Origin: Phycomyces nitens
Lineage: Eukaryota > Mucoromycota > Mucoromycetes > Mucorales > Phycomycetaceae
Assembly (NCBI GenBank): GCA_022702545.1
Contig: JAHRBC010000003.1
Location: 4,960,001-5,024,000 of the forward strand
Length of the DNA stretch: 64,000 nucleotides
Direction: 5' to 3'
Shown here: one piece after another, positions 47,451 through 60,974 of the stretch
Numbering within the stretch: the stretch's first letter is position 1
How the letters are laid out: every line of letters begins with the position of its first letter
The notes under the pieces: model-generated
The model's database searches: none
The model's input: the letters and a program-made list of their open reading frames with translations, nothing else
Told to the model about the DNA's origin: nothing
Position numbers and translations under genes: made by a program

Positions 47451-49103
47451 ATGGTCAAGAAAACCCTCCTCTGGACTGCTCTCGCTACCACCTTTGCCGC
47501 TCTTACCCAGACCGTAATGGCTGAGAGTGACGTCTTGTCGCTCACTGAGGCCACCTTTGATAAGGCTCTCACTGCCGACCTGGCCCTGGTTGAGTTTTAT
47601 GCTCCATGGTGTGGCCACTGCAAGGCTCTTGGTAAGTCTAATTGAGTCGAGTCAATAATATCCTTGGTTCTAATTCATCTCTTGTAGCTCCCGAGTACGA
47701 GACCGCTGCTACTGAGCTCAAGGAGAAGGCTGTCACTCTTGCCAAGGTCGATTGTACCGAGAACGAGGACTTGTGCCAAAAGTACGAGATTCGCGGCTAC
47801 CCTACCCTCAAGGTCTTTAGAAACGGTTCCTTTGTCGAGTACAAGGGTCCCCGCAAGGCTGATGGCATTGTTAGCTACATGGCAAAGTAAGTACAACAGT
47901 TGGTTCTAGTCAATATTTGCGTTGCGCGTTTTTATATTTTTTTTTACTGTGCTTTATAAGCAAGCTCTAATTATTTACTCCTATCTTGTCTATAGGCAAG
48001 CTGCTCCTGCCATTTCTCCCTTGACCTCCGAGACCTTTGAGCCCTTCAAGACCTCTGACCGCGTCGTTGTCGTTGCCTACACTGACCCCAAGGACGAGAC
48101 CTCAAAGGCCACTCTCTTGGCTGCTGCCGAGAAGCTTCGCGAGGACTTTTTGTTTGGCTTGGTCACTGACGAGGCTCTTGCCAAGGAGCAAAACATCAAG
48201 GAGTTCCCTACTCTGGTTGTCTACAAGCAGTTTGACGAAGGACGCAATGACAAGTCTGGCGAATTCAAGGTTGAGGAGATTGAGGAATTCGTCAGAGCCA
48301 ACTCTGTGCCCTTGTTGGCCGAAGTCGATGGCTCCAACTTCCAGTTCTACGCCGAAGCTGGTCTTCCCCTGGCTTACGTATTTTCCGACTCTGCAGAGAT
48401 GTTGAAGCCTTTGGTCGAAGCCGTCTCCCCTGTTGCCAAGCAGTTCAAGGGCAAGGTTAACTTTGTCCACATTGATGCCACCAAGTACAGCAGCCATGCC
48501 GCCAACCTTGGCCTGAACGAGACCTGGCCCGCATTTGCTATCCAGCATCTCGACACTGGTGCAAAGTTCCCTCTTAACCAGGAACTCGCCATCACCACGG
48601 AGAACATCCAGTCTTTCCTCGATGATTACATTGAGGGCAAGATCAAGCCCACCCTCAAGTCCGAGGAGGTTCCTGCCGTCAATGATGGCCCTGTCAAGGT
48701 TGTTGTTGGTACTCAATTCAATGACATTGTCCTCGACAAGTCCAAGGATGTGTTCCTTGAGGTATATGCTCCCTGGTGCGGCCACTGCAAGAAGCTTACT
48801 CCCGTCTGGGAGAACCTTGGTGATCTCATCAAGGCCCAGGATCCTTCCCAGAGCGTTGTTATTGCCAAGATGGATGGTACTGAGAATGACTTGCCCGAGG
48901 ATGCTGGCTTCACCGTCTCTGGTTTCCCTACCCTCAAGTTCTTCAAGGCCGAGACCAATGAGATCATTGACTACAACGGAGACCGTACTCTTGATGATCT
49001 TGTTCAGTTTGTCAATGAGAACGGCAGCAAGAACCTCAACATCAAGGCTGACGGTGCAAAGGAGCCTGAAGCTGAGCAGGACGTTGGTCACGATGAGTTG
49101 TAA
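47451..49103 (+). CDS. PDI1: Protein disulfide isomerase (ER, HDEL-tailed)
   Basis: Three exons, 47451-47631, 47688-47886 and 47996-49103, give 495 residues. It catalyses disulfide formation and exchange during ER folding. A signal peptide (about residues 1-24, [20 protein letters not shown]) is followed by a first thioredoxin domain with [12 protein letters not shown], two b-type domains without cysteines, and a second active domain with [12 protein letters not shown]. Both catalytic sites are CGHC. The acidic tail ends in HDEL, an ER retrieval signal. The domain order a-b-b'-a' and length are standard. Codon usage is markedly biased towards C-ending codons compared with neighbours, as expected for a highly expressed gene. 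This bias creates a long antisense ORF that should be ignored. Confidence 0.97.
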
Positions 49104-49164
49104 ATTCACTTCTTTATTCTCATATTTTATCTTTATTTTGCAAATCTTCATAAGACCACTCCAA

Positions 49165-49204
49165 TCAACAACAACAACAACAACAACAACAACACACACA
49201 CACA
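49165..49204. repeat. (CAA)n followed by (CA)n
   Basis: Compound microsatellite in the PDI 3' flank. Confidence 0.85.
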
Positions 49205-49657
49205 TCCCCCCCTTTTATTATTCCATCACCACTTGGAATTTTCAATATTTCCCTTTAAATTTTTTTGAGAAAGAAAAAATCATATATATATACACTCAAA
49301 CACACACACAAACACACATATATAAAGAACTTTAGCTGGACTGTAATTATTCTGGAATGGTTTTAAAAAAAACAAGGGATTTTTCGAGGTGCAATGATCC
49401 TAAATATATTGATGATGTCTTTTGAGAACTCAAGGGCCACTCGCGAGTACCTTGAACCAATAAAAACCTAGAGGTTTATCATTCTTGTCGACGTATTGAT
49501 TGTGTATGAATCCATAGTCCTTTAGTTGTGATGAGACTCTATCTAATGAATAAGCATCCAAGATCCCTTGTTCTTTAAGCACCCTTGATAGCCCATCCAA
49601 ATATTGCCTGCATTATTGATATGGATCAATTTTCCAATGAGCCACAAGAGAGAGCGC

Positions 49658-49659
<2 letters not shown>

Positions 49660-49696
<37 letters not shown>

Positions 49697-49697
49697 T
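49660..49697. repeat. (ATT)n microsatellite
   Basis: About 12 uninterrupted ATT units. Confidence 0.9.
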
Positions 49698-50651
49698 TAA
49701 ATAATAATAGTATATTCCATGCTATGCTTTACACGTTTAATCATCTCTTTATTATTATTAATGGCGTGCTTTTTTATTGCATTTTTATTTTATTTGTTGG
49801 TTGTGAGACGTACAACAAGGGAGGATTTGTACAATTGTATATGTAGTTAATTTATTAATCAATATATTCTTAATATCAAAAAGATAGCAAGTTTTGTAAG
49901 CTCTTTTACAGATATTTTAGCAATCTAACCAATTCAAATATATAAAAAAAAACAAGGTATAATGAATTTTATTATGCTGAGCCTTCTGAATAATAAACTA
50001 TGGAATGTCTGGAAAGTAATCTTTATAAATGGCAGATATTATTATTGATTTATAAAGATTATTAATATTTGCAATTATTCAATCTAGACACTATTGCTGA
50101 TTCTTATGTAATATAAACGCACTCTATCAAACCTAACCCTTGACCTGGCTATTTCTATATTTATAATAAAAAAAAAGCTTATGTGGAATTGACTATAGGA
50201 ATATTGGCTTTGATGAATCTAACCCTTTAAACATATTCTAAAAAGTATGTGCTCTTGACTACAAAGACACAAAATGAAATTAGACGTATTCAAAATGTCT
50301 AGGCACAGGGGATTAAACAGCCAGGCAGGCCATTGATACTGCAAATAAAAGTAATGAAATTACGTTTATTATGATCGACTGTCAATCACACTTGGGGAAA
50401 AAAGCTTATACGTTTGATCCGTCGGCCGAAAAGAGTGTTTGCCATCAATATATATATTATATTCACTTCCAAGTCTGCAAAGATGTGTGTATATATATAA
50501 AAAAAAGTGTCTTTATTTTTTGGTAATATACATGGATATCAAGCCAATTCTCAGAATTACACCAATATTTAATACATGTATATATTATCAAGACGAATAA
50601 ATAAATAAAAATATAAAAAAAGACCTGCTCAAACAAACTATACATCATGAT

Positions 50652-51583
50652 CTAGATGGCTACATGGCCAGCGGGCACGACATAGTTGGTCTCTTTGGCT
50701 TTATGGGTCTTTTTAGTCTTCTTTGTGGTGGTCTTCTTGGTCTTTTTGGAGGATTTGGTTGTCTTGTGGTTCTTCTTGGCCTTGTGGGTTCCGTGCTTCT
50801 TTGGCTTCATGGCCTGGGATTTTTTAGGTGCGTGTGTCTGTTTGGTAGGAGAAGAGTGACAGCGGACTTGGTCTTTGGAGTGGCCTGGATAGGTTACGCA
50901 TGCAATAGGAGGCTGTGTCGTTTTGGTTGGACGGGAAGTGGAGAGACTCTTGTGGGAATGGCCCGAACCTGTGGGATCAAGGATTTGAATCCAGCCTGTA
51001 AAATTGGCAATTGAGTCCAAAATTCGCTTGTGCTTGTACTTTTGTACTCGTATTCGTACTCGTACTTGTGCTTGTGGATCATTTTGATCTCCAGAAGCAC
51101 AACTAATTTGCTACTCTGTGCTTACCAACAAAGGAAATATCTTTTGCATTTTGGCCCACTTCAATTACACTGTAGAATATTAAAAAAAATTAAAATTATA
51201 TTAGAGAATAGGGCGTTTGATGCTATGGAAACCTACTATTTCTTGTTTGCCTTGACTTTCTGAGGAATGGTCCATTTGTAGTGACCGGTTTTGATGGGCA
51301 CACTCGAGGCAATGACCTGGTTAATAAGGAGGGCATCGGCAGGTCCAGAGGCCAGGGCGAGCGAGAGGTTTCCCTGGGCGGATGAATGGTCAGAGAGTTT
51401 CCTGTCTATGGGTGTTAATAAACAGTTTTGTTGTGGCCTCTGATCGTTCGTTTACCATTTGATTTCCACCGTCTCGCCAATGTGCCAGTGTGCGTTTGCC
51501 TTTGGGGAAAGGATTGAAATGGAAGAAGCCAGGACAAGCTGGATAGAGACAGCCAGGATAAGGAGAGACGTCTTGAGGAACAT
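50652..51583 (-). CDS. Secreted Kre9/KNH-like Ig-fold protein with Lys/Thr-rich tail
   Basis: Four exons, 51583-51456, 51401-51237, 51169-51126 and 50995-50652, give 226 residues. A signal peptide (LLILAVSIQLVLA) leads into a domain of about 90 residues: SISILSPKANAHWHIGETVEIKW, then SLALASGP, NQVIASSVPIKTGHYKWTIP and a closing strand before GWIQILDPTGSG. This matches the N-terminal Ig-like domain of Kre9/KNH and related Ser/Thr-rich wall proteins linked to beta-1,6-glucan or cell-wall assembly. Instead of a Ser/Thr-rich GPI tail, the last 60 residues are Lys/Thr/His-rich (for example TKSSKKTKKTTTKKTKKTHK). No hydrophobic GPI-addition end is visible. The strongly basic tail could bind wall polyanions (inference). 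The third exon is short (44 bases), and the intron after it contains a hexamer minisatellite. Confidence 0.8.
51024..51077. repeat. Intronic TACTCG/TACTTG-type minisatellite
   Basis: About eight degenerate hexamer units lie inside the last intron of the KNH-like gene. In one frame they would read as Tyr-Glu repeats, but exon phases exclude this. Confidence 0.7.
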
Positions 51584-52360
51584 GGCGAGATGGCAAAAAG
51601 GAAAGTAAGAAGGGAAAGGTGAGGGTTCAAAAAGAAGTTTGATGGAGGAAGAGACGGTTCAATCGTTTCTCTTGTCATTTGGGTATATATTATTTGGATT
51701 TAATATCCAGCAAATAAAATTTGTGCACCATGTTATTATTCACAATTTTAGTTCCAGGATAAGCTCTAATTTTGCAACCACAATATAGAGATATCACAGA
51801 CCACCAGGTCGATGGCTAGTATTCATTCAGTCTGGATATTTATGTATATATGCACGTACCCATTGTCTTTAATTGCTGGAGATGGCAATGAATATTATTA
51901 AATTTGGTAATCAAACAGCTTTTAAATATACAAATCCATACTTTTTTTCTTTCTTTCTCTTAATTCTGGATCAGGGCCTGGTATTTGTGCCTGGCTTGAA
52001 TTCCTGTGTGGCGGATAAAGGACGTGGCTCATCTTACAAAAAGATAACATTTATAGTCCTTGGAGTCAAGAAGAATAAAGAATACGGTTGAACGTATGGT
52101 AATATTTTATTATAATTGCTTCATCATTTCATTTATACAGACATGATCAGGGCAAATGTTGTGGCTGGGTGGTAGAGATGGAGTTATGAAGAGGTAACAT
52201 TTTGGCCCTAGAGAGCCAGAATATCAAGGTAGGAGGAGGAGGGGGAACTGTACATGCCATAAGCAAAGAATAAATAAATAAATAAATATAACAAGAAGTA
52301 TTGAAGATGAATTCAAGATTAGTAGAATGAAAAAATATAAAGAAATAGCAAGAGATATGA
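51584..52360. other. Intergenic spacer
   Basis: 777 bases between two minus-strand genes. No motif or coding signal was found. Confidence 0.5.
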
Positions 52361-53908
<1,548 letters not shown>

Positions 53909-54541
53909 TTGTAAATTATGTTGGAATGAGAGGTTTGTATAAAAGAGACTCTGTTTGGGGCTGGAATATATAGGAATTCAGTATTAAAGTTTTTTTTGTT
54001 GGTCTTGGTTTGGGGGACAATAGAATGAGATCTTGAAGAATTCACGTGCCATCTTCAACTAGTTTCTGCTTCTCTGTGCTGGGTGATGGTTGTACAAAAG
54101 GTTGATGCGTTGGATGAGACTTGGGGTTAAAACTCCTTTTATATACTCTTTTGCCCCATTTATTTTGTGCCCAGTAGAGATAACAGAAAGTAGAGGAGCG
54201 CCAGTCAGGTTAAAGAGGCTTGTTTGGTTTCAAAATACATTCATTCGTAAAGGAGAGAGGGTAGTGGTGTAGTAGTAGTGAATGGTAAACAGAAAAGAGC
54301 ACTACTACAAGGTAGGTTACCCCAACTGTTGGCCATGGGAGGGAATTGGATAGGATGATTTTTTATGTGCATTAATTAATATATATATATATATAATATG
54401 TATAAATATATGTATATGTATATATATGTGTATATATGTATATATATATATCTATGTATATATGGATGTATGGGTTTATAACAAGTGTAAGTGTAGGGCG
54501 TTTGGGCTTGCAAGTGAATCGGTCGAGTCTTACAAAGACTC
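53909..54541. other. Intergenic spacer
   Basis: 633 bases with a TA-rich block at 54378-54470 after the LAMMER kinase stop codon. No gene is supported. Confidence 0.5.
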
Positions 54542-56520
54542 TTAGGTACCGTCAAAGAAAGGGTGACAAAGGGCATCTCGGGCAGTTATTCTGTGTTTAG
54601 GATCATAGACCAGCATCTTTTCCAAGAGATCCAGGAAATACACATTCAACTGAGTTGATGGGGAAATGATGGCCTATATATTTATGTAAATACAAATACA
54701 AATATAAATATAAATATAAAGATGATGATTATCATGAGCACTCTTATATAATATAATATCCTTACCCTCAAATGCTTCAGTCTCTGGATATACTTTCGGC
54801 TCTGCTGTGTGGTTATGATGGGCACCCCAAGACGGTCATTGACAAAGAACTCCTTTGCTTCTTTACTGCTCAAATGTCAGTATATGTATATGCCAAGTTC
54901 AAAGATTAATTACCTTGCTGCCCTTATCAATGAATGTGGAATTGGTCCCAATACAACCTCCATCATAGACAAGTGTTCAAGATTATCATGAGTCTGAAAG
55001 AGAGCTTCGCCTGTAAAGAATTCAACAAGAATACAGCCAATAGACCACATATCACAAGGATAGGACCAGCCCAAACCTAGATCCCAAGGCAATCAGTCAG
55101 TCAGTCAGTATTCGATCAATAGAAATAAGATTTTACCTAGTATAACTTCTGGTGCTCTGTAATGTCTTGTAGAAATGATACTCGCGTGATAATCGTTTTC
55201 AAATGTAGCAGACCCGAAATCAATAAGGCGAATCTCGGTGTCTTGCAGGATAGAGTGTGTGTTTTGGTCCTTTGAAAACAGCTCAGGTTAGAAAGAAATA
55301 TTTTTAAAAAAGATTTATGAAAAAAAAATCGTATTACCATAATCACTTTTTTGTAGGCTGACAAACCTGTGCTTGGCTGGTTTACCAGCAGAATATTCTC
55401 AGGCTTCAGATCCGTGTGTATCAGCTTTAGGCTATGAACGACTACCAGAAAGATAAATAAGATGTGGGTTTGTGAATGATATACCTTACAAAAGATGCTG
55501 TTTAGCAATTGCTTTGCAAACTGTTGGATGTGGTAGGAAGGAAAGGGCTTGAAATCATTTGATTTCAAAAAGTCAAATACAGACTGGCCCAACAGCTCAA
55601 ACACCATACAGACATGACCTCTGTGTTCAAACCAGTCCGTGGAATGAATACATTGACTAATTAAAAAGCATCAGTACAAGTGCTTTCTTGTGGGAAACAA
55701 TGCCTTACTTCAAGTTCAATGGATCGCTTTTCTTTAATGTATTGAGTACCCGGATCTCAATCTTGCTGGCGTCCTTGTACTTTTGAATGGCCCTAATGAT
55801 CTTTATGGCGCAAAATGTCTGCCGTACTCTATCGTAGCATTCAACAACCTTGCCAAATGTTCCCTGGCCCAAGAGACGGATTATTTTGTCTATAGACTTT
55901 GTTATTGGTTTTTGAAACATTTTTCAATCTCTTGACAAGATTACTTGCATCTTTCGGTGAGAAATTCGCCGTCTCTGATGATATAATGGCCGTCCTTGTC
56001 ATCGCAGGGAATGATTGGTTTTATGGACCAGGTATCGATTGGGTTTGGTAATGAATAGACCGTGCCATATCCTAAGAGTAAAAAAGTGAGTACATTTGGA
56101 TGCAATTTGTATGCACAAAAATAAAGACTTGTTTTGATAGGTTTCAATTAAATTATCAATATCAATATCAATTCATCATTGTTGTTTACCTTGAATAAAT
56201 GGCCGAAGTGGCTGTCTGTGATCTAGTCGTGGTTTCTTGAGTGTATTTGGTGTGTATGGAGGTAGCTTGAAGTTTTGAGGTAAAGTGCGCTTGAGATTCT
56301 GTGCTGCTGATGCTGGTTGAGTTGGATGGTAAGAAGAGGTTGAGGAAGAAGAAGCCGAGGAGGAGTAGAGAGATGGAAGGATGGGTTCATCATTGGTTGT
56401 CATTTGGGCTTGTGGTGGAGGAGTGTCTTCAATAACAACGACATCCTTTGGATAGCCATTCTTGTAAAACTCGACTTTCCAGTCATCTGGTCGTCTTCGT
56501 TTTGTGATTGTCGTGCTCAT
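54542..56520 (-). CDS. LAMMER/CLK dual-specificity protein kinase (Kns1/Lkh1-like)
   Basis: Nine exons: 56520-56190, 56071-55949, 55889-55709, 55656-55490, 55441-55338, 55269-55137, 55076-54914, 54865-54766 and 54673-54542, giving 477 residues. LAMMER kinases phosphorylate SR-type splicing factors and act in growth and stress control. Kinase landmarks in order are [28 protein letters not shown] (Thr in place of Arg in HRD, typical of the family), [22 protein letters not shown] and the helix signature [14 protein letters not shown], a variant of EHLAMMERILG. It ends [10 protein letters not shown]. The N-terminal 110 residues are disordered and basic, with KRRR. The intron within ERYKIIRLLG (55948-55890) requires a GC donor (AGAT|GCAAGT). 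A TTG further upstream is not a credible start. Confidence 0.94.
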
Positions 56521-57263
56521 TCTACTGGTCTTTGGATACAAGTAAAGATAGCAAAAGAGAGAGAGAGAGCAAGAGAAAAAGGAATCTCGGTAAATTATAA
56601 AAAAAGGCAGAGAAGGATAAAATAAAATAAAATAAAATAAATAAATAAATAGTGATTGTAGAAAAGGGTTGTATATATATTTATATATATATTTATATAT
56701 ATGTGTGTGCGTGTGTGTGTGTATGTGGGTGTGTTTTTACTGGTTTCTTTCTTTCTTTTTTTGGAACCAAGCAGTCTTGTCTCTTGTCTTCTTGTTAGTG
56801 GCGAATGAATAACAATATAAATACTTGTATTCTTAATGCACTTGATGTTTTTACTGCTTATGAAATATGTAAAGGATAAAATAAAGGCTTCAGGCACGGG
56901 CTAATAATGACCAAATATGATGGTAATAATGTATTATTATATACAATATATTATTATTATTATTGTATTTAAAATGGCCCTGTTTATTTTATTATATACC
57001 TTTCTATTGGTTTGTATTTCCTGCTTATTTCTACCAACCTATCCGTCTTTAGCTTGACTTTTTATTTATTTATTTATTTATATTTGCTGACCTCATCACC
57101 CACTACATCGTTTTTGCACCATCTACTCTCTTTTTTTATTTTTTAATTTCCTACTCTACTGCAAGAGTCTGTAAAACACTTGGTCCTTTCTCTCTTTCTC
57201 TCTTATAATATATATATATATATATACATATATATATAAATTTGAAACCAATTGAAACAAGCC
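56521..57263. promoter_or_regulatory. Divergent promoter region, LAMMER kinase and ABC ATPase
   Basis: 743 bases. Simple AAATA, TA and GT runs lie at 56617-56725, with TA at 57207-57238. No specific operator was recognised. Confidence 0.4.
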
Positions 57264-58287
57264 ATGTCAATCCTAGAATCAAAAGGTCTTTCTATGCAGC
57301 TTGACGACGGCCGTTGGCTGTTTAAAGACATTGATATCGAACTTGAGAAAGGAGACATCCTGGTTCTCAGAGGCCAGAGTGGGGCTGGGTACACTTTACT
57401 ACAAATCATTAAAATTCATCTCACGCGTGTCTATTGATAGCAAGACCACTCTCTTGAAAGCACTTGCTGAGCTTATTCCCTACACTTCTGGAGGATCCAA
57501 GCTGTTTGGAAAGTCACCACAAGAGTATGGCATCCCTCAATGGCGTGCTCAGGTCATGTATGTTCCACAACGACCCGCCATTCATCCCGGCACACCCCTT
57601 GATCTTTTTGAAACAGTAAAGAAATACGCTAGTCAAAAGGGAAAGACGTTTGGCGACCCGGTAAAAGATTCTTTTTTATTATTATGATTATTATGATTAT
57701 TATGATTATTATTATAGCCGTGCGCTAGTAGACTTGCGCAGTCTGGTGTATATAGAATTAAAGGGGAAAGAAGAAACCAAAAAAAAAAGGTCTTTGAATA
57801 TTTTATATGTGTATTTTTAATATTAATTTTCAATAGGTCAAGATTGGCATGGATTGGAATCTTTCAGAGTCACACTTTCGGGAGAGGTGGAGCCATCTGT
57901 CGGGAGGTGAAATGCAACGAGCTGCACTTGCTGTTGCCTTGGCCTTGAATTCAGAAATCCTGTTACTAGACGGTAAAGATGTGTTTAGATTGATATCGTT
58001 ATTATCAATACAAGAAGTTTGGACAAATTGTTTTTTATTGGCCATAAACAAGAGAACTGATGTCTAACGATCATTATTGACCAGAACCCACATCTGCCTT
58101 GGATCCAGAGTCCACCCTCTTGGTAGAGCAGACCCTTCGAACACGTACCTGTGTCTGGATCACACACAATCCCCAGCAAGAGGAACGTGTGGCTACAAAG
58201 TCCCTTGTCCTCTATCGACTCTCAAAGTCTCCTCTTGCCAGCGAAGATTTGTCTGATGGAGCTACAGAGATCGACATGCCTATTTAA
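57264..58287 (+). CDS. Stand-alone ABC-type ATPase (YbbL/FetA/STAR1-like)
   Basis: Four exons, 57264-57388, 57441-57660, 57837-57972 and 58085-58287, give 227 residues. It is a single nucleotide-binding domain: Walker A RGQSGAGKTTLLKAL (split by intron 1), a Q-loop region VMYVPQRPAIHPGT, the ABC signature HLSGGEMQRAALAVAL, Walker B ILLLDEPTSALD (split by intron 3) and the H-loop VWITHNPQQ. No membrane domain is attached, so a separate permease partner is expected; bacterial FetA/YbbL and plant STAR1 work this way. No such permease is in this window. The exact family is not certain. Intron 2 contains a 9-base ATTATTATG repeat (57678-57716). Confidence 0.87.
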
Positions 58288-58435
58288 CAAGACAAATCAT
58301 CATGTTTCAATTTTCCTGTATTTTTTGGGTACCATACATCCTTTCCCCCCCTTCTCTCCTTCTCTTATTCTCCTCTTTAAGCCATTACAATTATATATAA
58401 AGAGAATGCTATCCAGAAATCATATACACGTACAC

Positions 58436-58467
58436 TGTGTGTGTTTGTGTGTGTGTGTGTGTGTGTC
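58436..58467. repeat. (GT)n microsatellite
   Basis: About 15 GT units with one interruption, in the 3' flank of the ABC ATPase gene. Confidence 0.85.
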
Positions 58468-60615
58468 TGGACAAGCCTAAATGGCCGCAATTCTTACCTG
58501 CCCGTTACTTTCTTGTAGGGAGATTTAGTAGTCTTAAAGTGACACCCGTGCTGAAATCGTAGGCGTTGACCAGCGCGCAATAGATCGATATAGAGATCGT
58601 AGATGGGCTTATAGGTCCAAGTGCAGTCAGTCGCCATATAGTGCAAGTTTGGGCTCCAAATTGAACCTGTTGGGAGTACAGGTACCTAGTTTTGGTGAGG
58701 ATAGGCAATCCAAGATACCAAATGATCGATCTTTGTATAGGCGAGTTAAATAATAATCCCTGGAATATCCAAACTAGACAACTTGTCTTACAATCACATA
58801 TGAGCCAATACCTTTTAGATCTAATAAGCATGTAGTCATTAGAATCAAAACAGCTCCACGGCTTGAATAGAGCAATAAAACACACGATGCACACATTTAT
58901 AGTATCACAGATTTGTACTGCACTGAATGATCAATAAATCGTCCGTACATCTTGTTCAAATAGGTCTTTTATATATATATATATATAAACAATGCCATTT
59001 TCAGCAGGATCTTTGGCACCACAAAGACTTTGGGTTAAGGACATCTAAACATTCTCCATAATACCCATAATTACTTATTAATCACAGAATATTTTTGGTA
59101 AAATAGACATATGGTTTGATTTTGACTTGCTAGTGCTTCTGTGGCACCTCCCTTTCTCTTGATGGAAATACAGCCACTATAAAGCCAATTTAAGAGGACT
59201 TTTTTTTTACTGACTATATCAACAGAGCAACCAAAAATAACTATAAGAAATGAATAACAATTTTTATTAAATATATATATATATATCTGGGGGTTGATTG
59301 GCAGTATGTTTCCTCGCTGATCATCTTTTACGATCAAGGATACGAGTCCAGTATTGGTGCATGCTTTTTGGAATAACCCATAGTATTGCAGTGGACCAAG
59401 ATAAACCTCGATTAAGGGCAAGATTATGGAAGAAAAAGAACAATTTGGAACAATTCATTCAACTAGACGCTAAATGAAGCCATTAGTTACAGTCAACGCT
59501 TGAAATGCGTATATTAGTTGATTCAAAGCATTCTTTATCCAAGAAAACTCATTGATTACTATAATTATCTTCTTAATTCTTTATTCTAGACACTGGTATC
59601 CAGAACCAATTGAAGCAACTTATATATTCTCACCAATAAATCTTGGCGATCAACAAGACACTATTATTCCCCTTGACACTCGGACACCGCTCTTTGGGTA
59701 ATTCTCCCAATAAATAAATAAAAAATAAAATAAAAAAAAGTCCCTTTCTATATTTTCCGTGCAATTCGCAGATGAACCAGGGCAGCTTGTAGAAATTCAC
59801 AGTATAAACACATGCAAATGTTGATTATAGGATTTCCTTTTAAACGCCAAAATTCAAAGGGTCGTTTTTTATTTTATTTTATTTTTATTTTATTTAGGGT
59901 CAAGGGTCATGGAAACAATACAATGGCAGTTGAAATGTGATTATAAAGGTTAATTTTCACATGGACCATACTCGCAATAGCTTATCAAGTCAACTAAATA
60001 AGCACTGGATTAAAAAAAAAAGCTTGATCACTATGCAATTAAACATCGTTTTGTGCACACTCCATTGGCTCTCCGTGGTAATCTCCTGGAGATAATGAGT
60101 GGGAACTGTTGGATAAAAGGTTAACCTTATATTATATGTGATTTATGGGTTTCCTTGAGGGACCTATATTTATAAAGGAGAGACTGATGACAAAATAATA
60201 GAAATGGTTATATTATGTTTGCAGTCTAAAAAATAAAGTATATTTGGGAATTTAATATTATGGATAAATACCAAGCCAATCATGACCAAACTATAAGTAT
60301 TCATGCAAATGTTTTTTTTTCTTTTCAAAAATAATAATAATTAATAGTAGTAGTAATAGTAATAGTAATAGTAATAATTATAATAATATTTTTATATAGT
60401 GTTCGCAAGGCACATCCCAGAAGCAGAGAAAATTAAAAGGATGAAGAGGAAGAGAGAGAGAGAGAGAGAGAAAAATTGTTTATAGATTATTATATAATAT
60501 AAAAAAAAAAGGGTAGATACTAGACCCTTCTGAGCATACACATAACATAATAATTCAAGACGCTCATGTAAAATATATGAAAATTTCTTTTAAAAAGCAA
60601 GGCATACACAAAAAT

Positions 60616-60661
60616 ATAATAATAGTAATAATAGTAATAATAATAATAATAATAATAATAT
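60616..60661. repeat. (TAA)n microsatellite
   Basis: TAA/TAG trinucleotide repeat downstream of the C2H2 factor gene. Confidence 0.85.
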
Positions 60662-60974
60662 AAAGACCAAGAAGAGATGTACAAAGAGGTAAGCAATAAA
60701 GGGTTTCTTTTTTTTTTTTAAAAAAAAAAGAAAAAGGTCAATAGACCTCTTTCTTTTTCAAGAAAAATAAAGATCCACTGAAAAAGTGCAAAGAACTTAG
60801 GGGTATAATGGAGAAAAGATAAAATTCGATCAATAAAAGCAATATGGAGTAGTAGTAATAATAATAAGAATAATTATATAAAAAAAAAGAGAAAATAAAT
60901 TTGGTTTTTTTGTTTTGTATGAAAAAGGGAGTGAGAAGGTCAAAAAGGAGTGTCATGACAAGTAAAAGGTGTTT

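Larger units (their letters stand above)
49104..50651. other. Intergenic spacer between convergent genes
   Basis: About 1.5 kb of AT-rich DNA. It contains a (CAA)n/(CA)n tract at 49165-49204 in the PDI 3' UTR and (ATT)n at 49660-49697. No coding signal was found. Confidence 0.55.
58288..60974. other. Gene-poor region with simple repeats
   Basis: About 2.7 kb. ORFs at 58505-58894 and 59071-59421 on the minus strand carry no recognisable motif. Repeats are (GT)n at 58436-58467, (GA)n at 60449-60471, (TAA)n at 60616-60661 and a T12A10 junction at 60708-60729. It may hide decayed transposon DNA, but I cannot show this. Confidence 0.5.

Noticed and set aside
48102..49205. 367-codon ORF antisense to PDI
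   Set aside because: It mirrors the strongly biased codon use of the PDI gene and has no domain; PDI on the plus strand is unambiguous.
59071..59421. Minus-strand 116-codon ORF
   Set aside because: AT-driven composition with no motif and no splice continuity.
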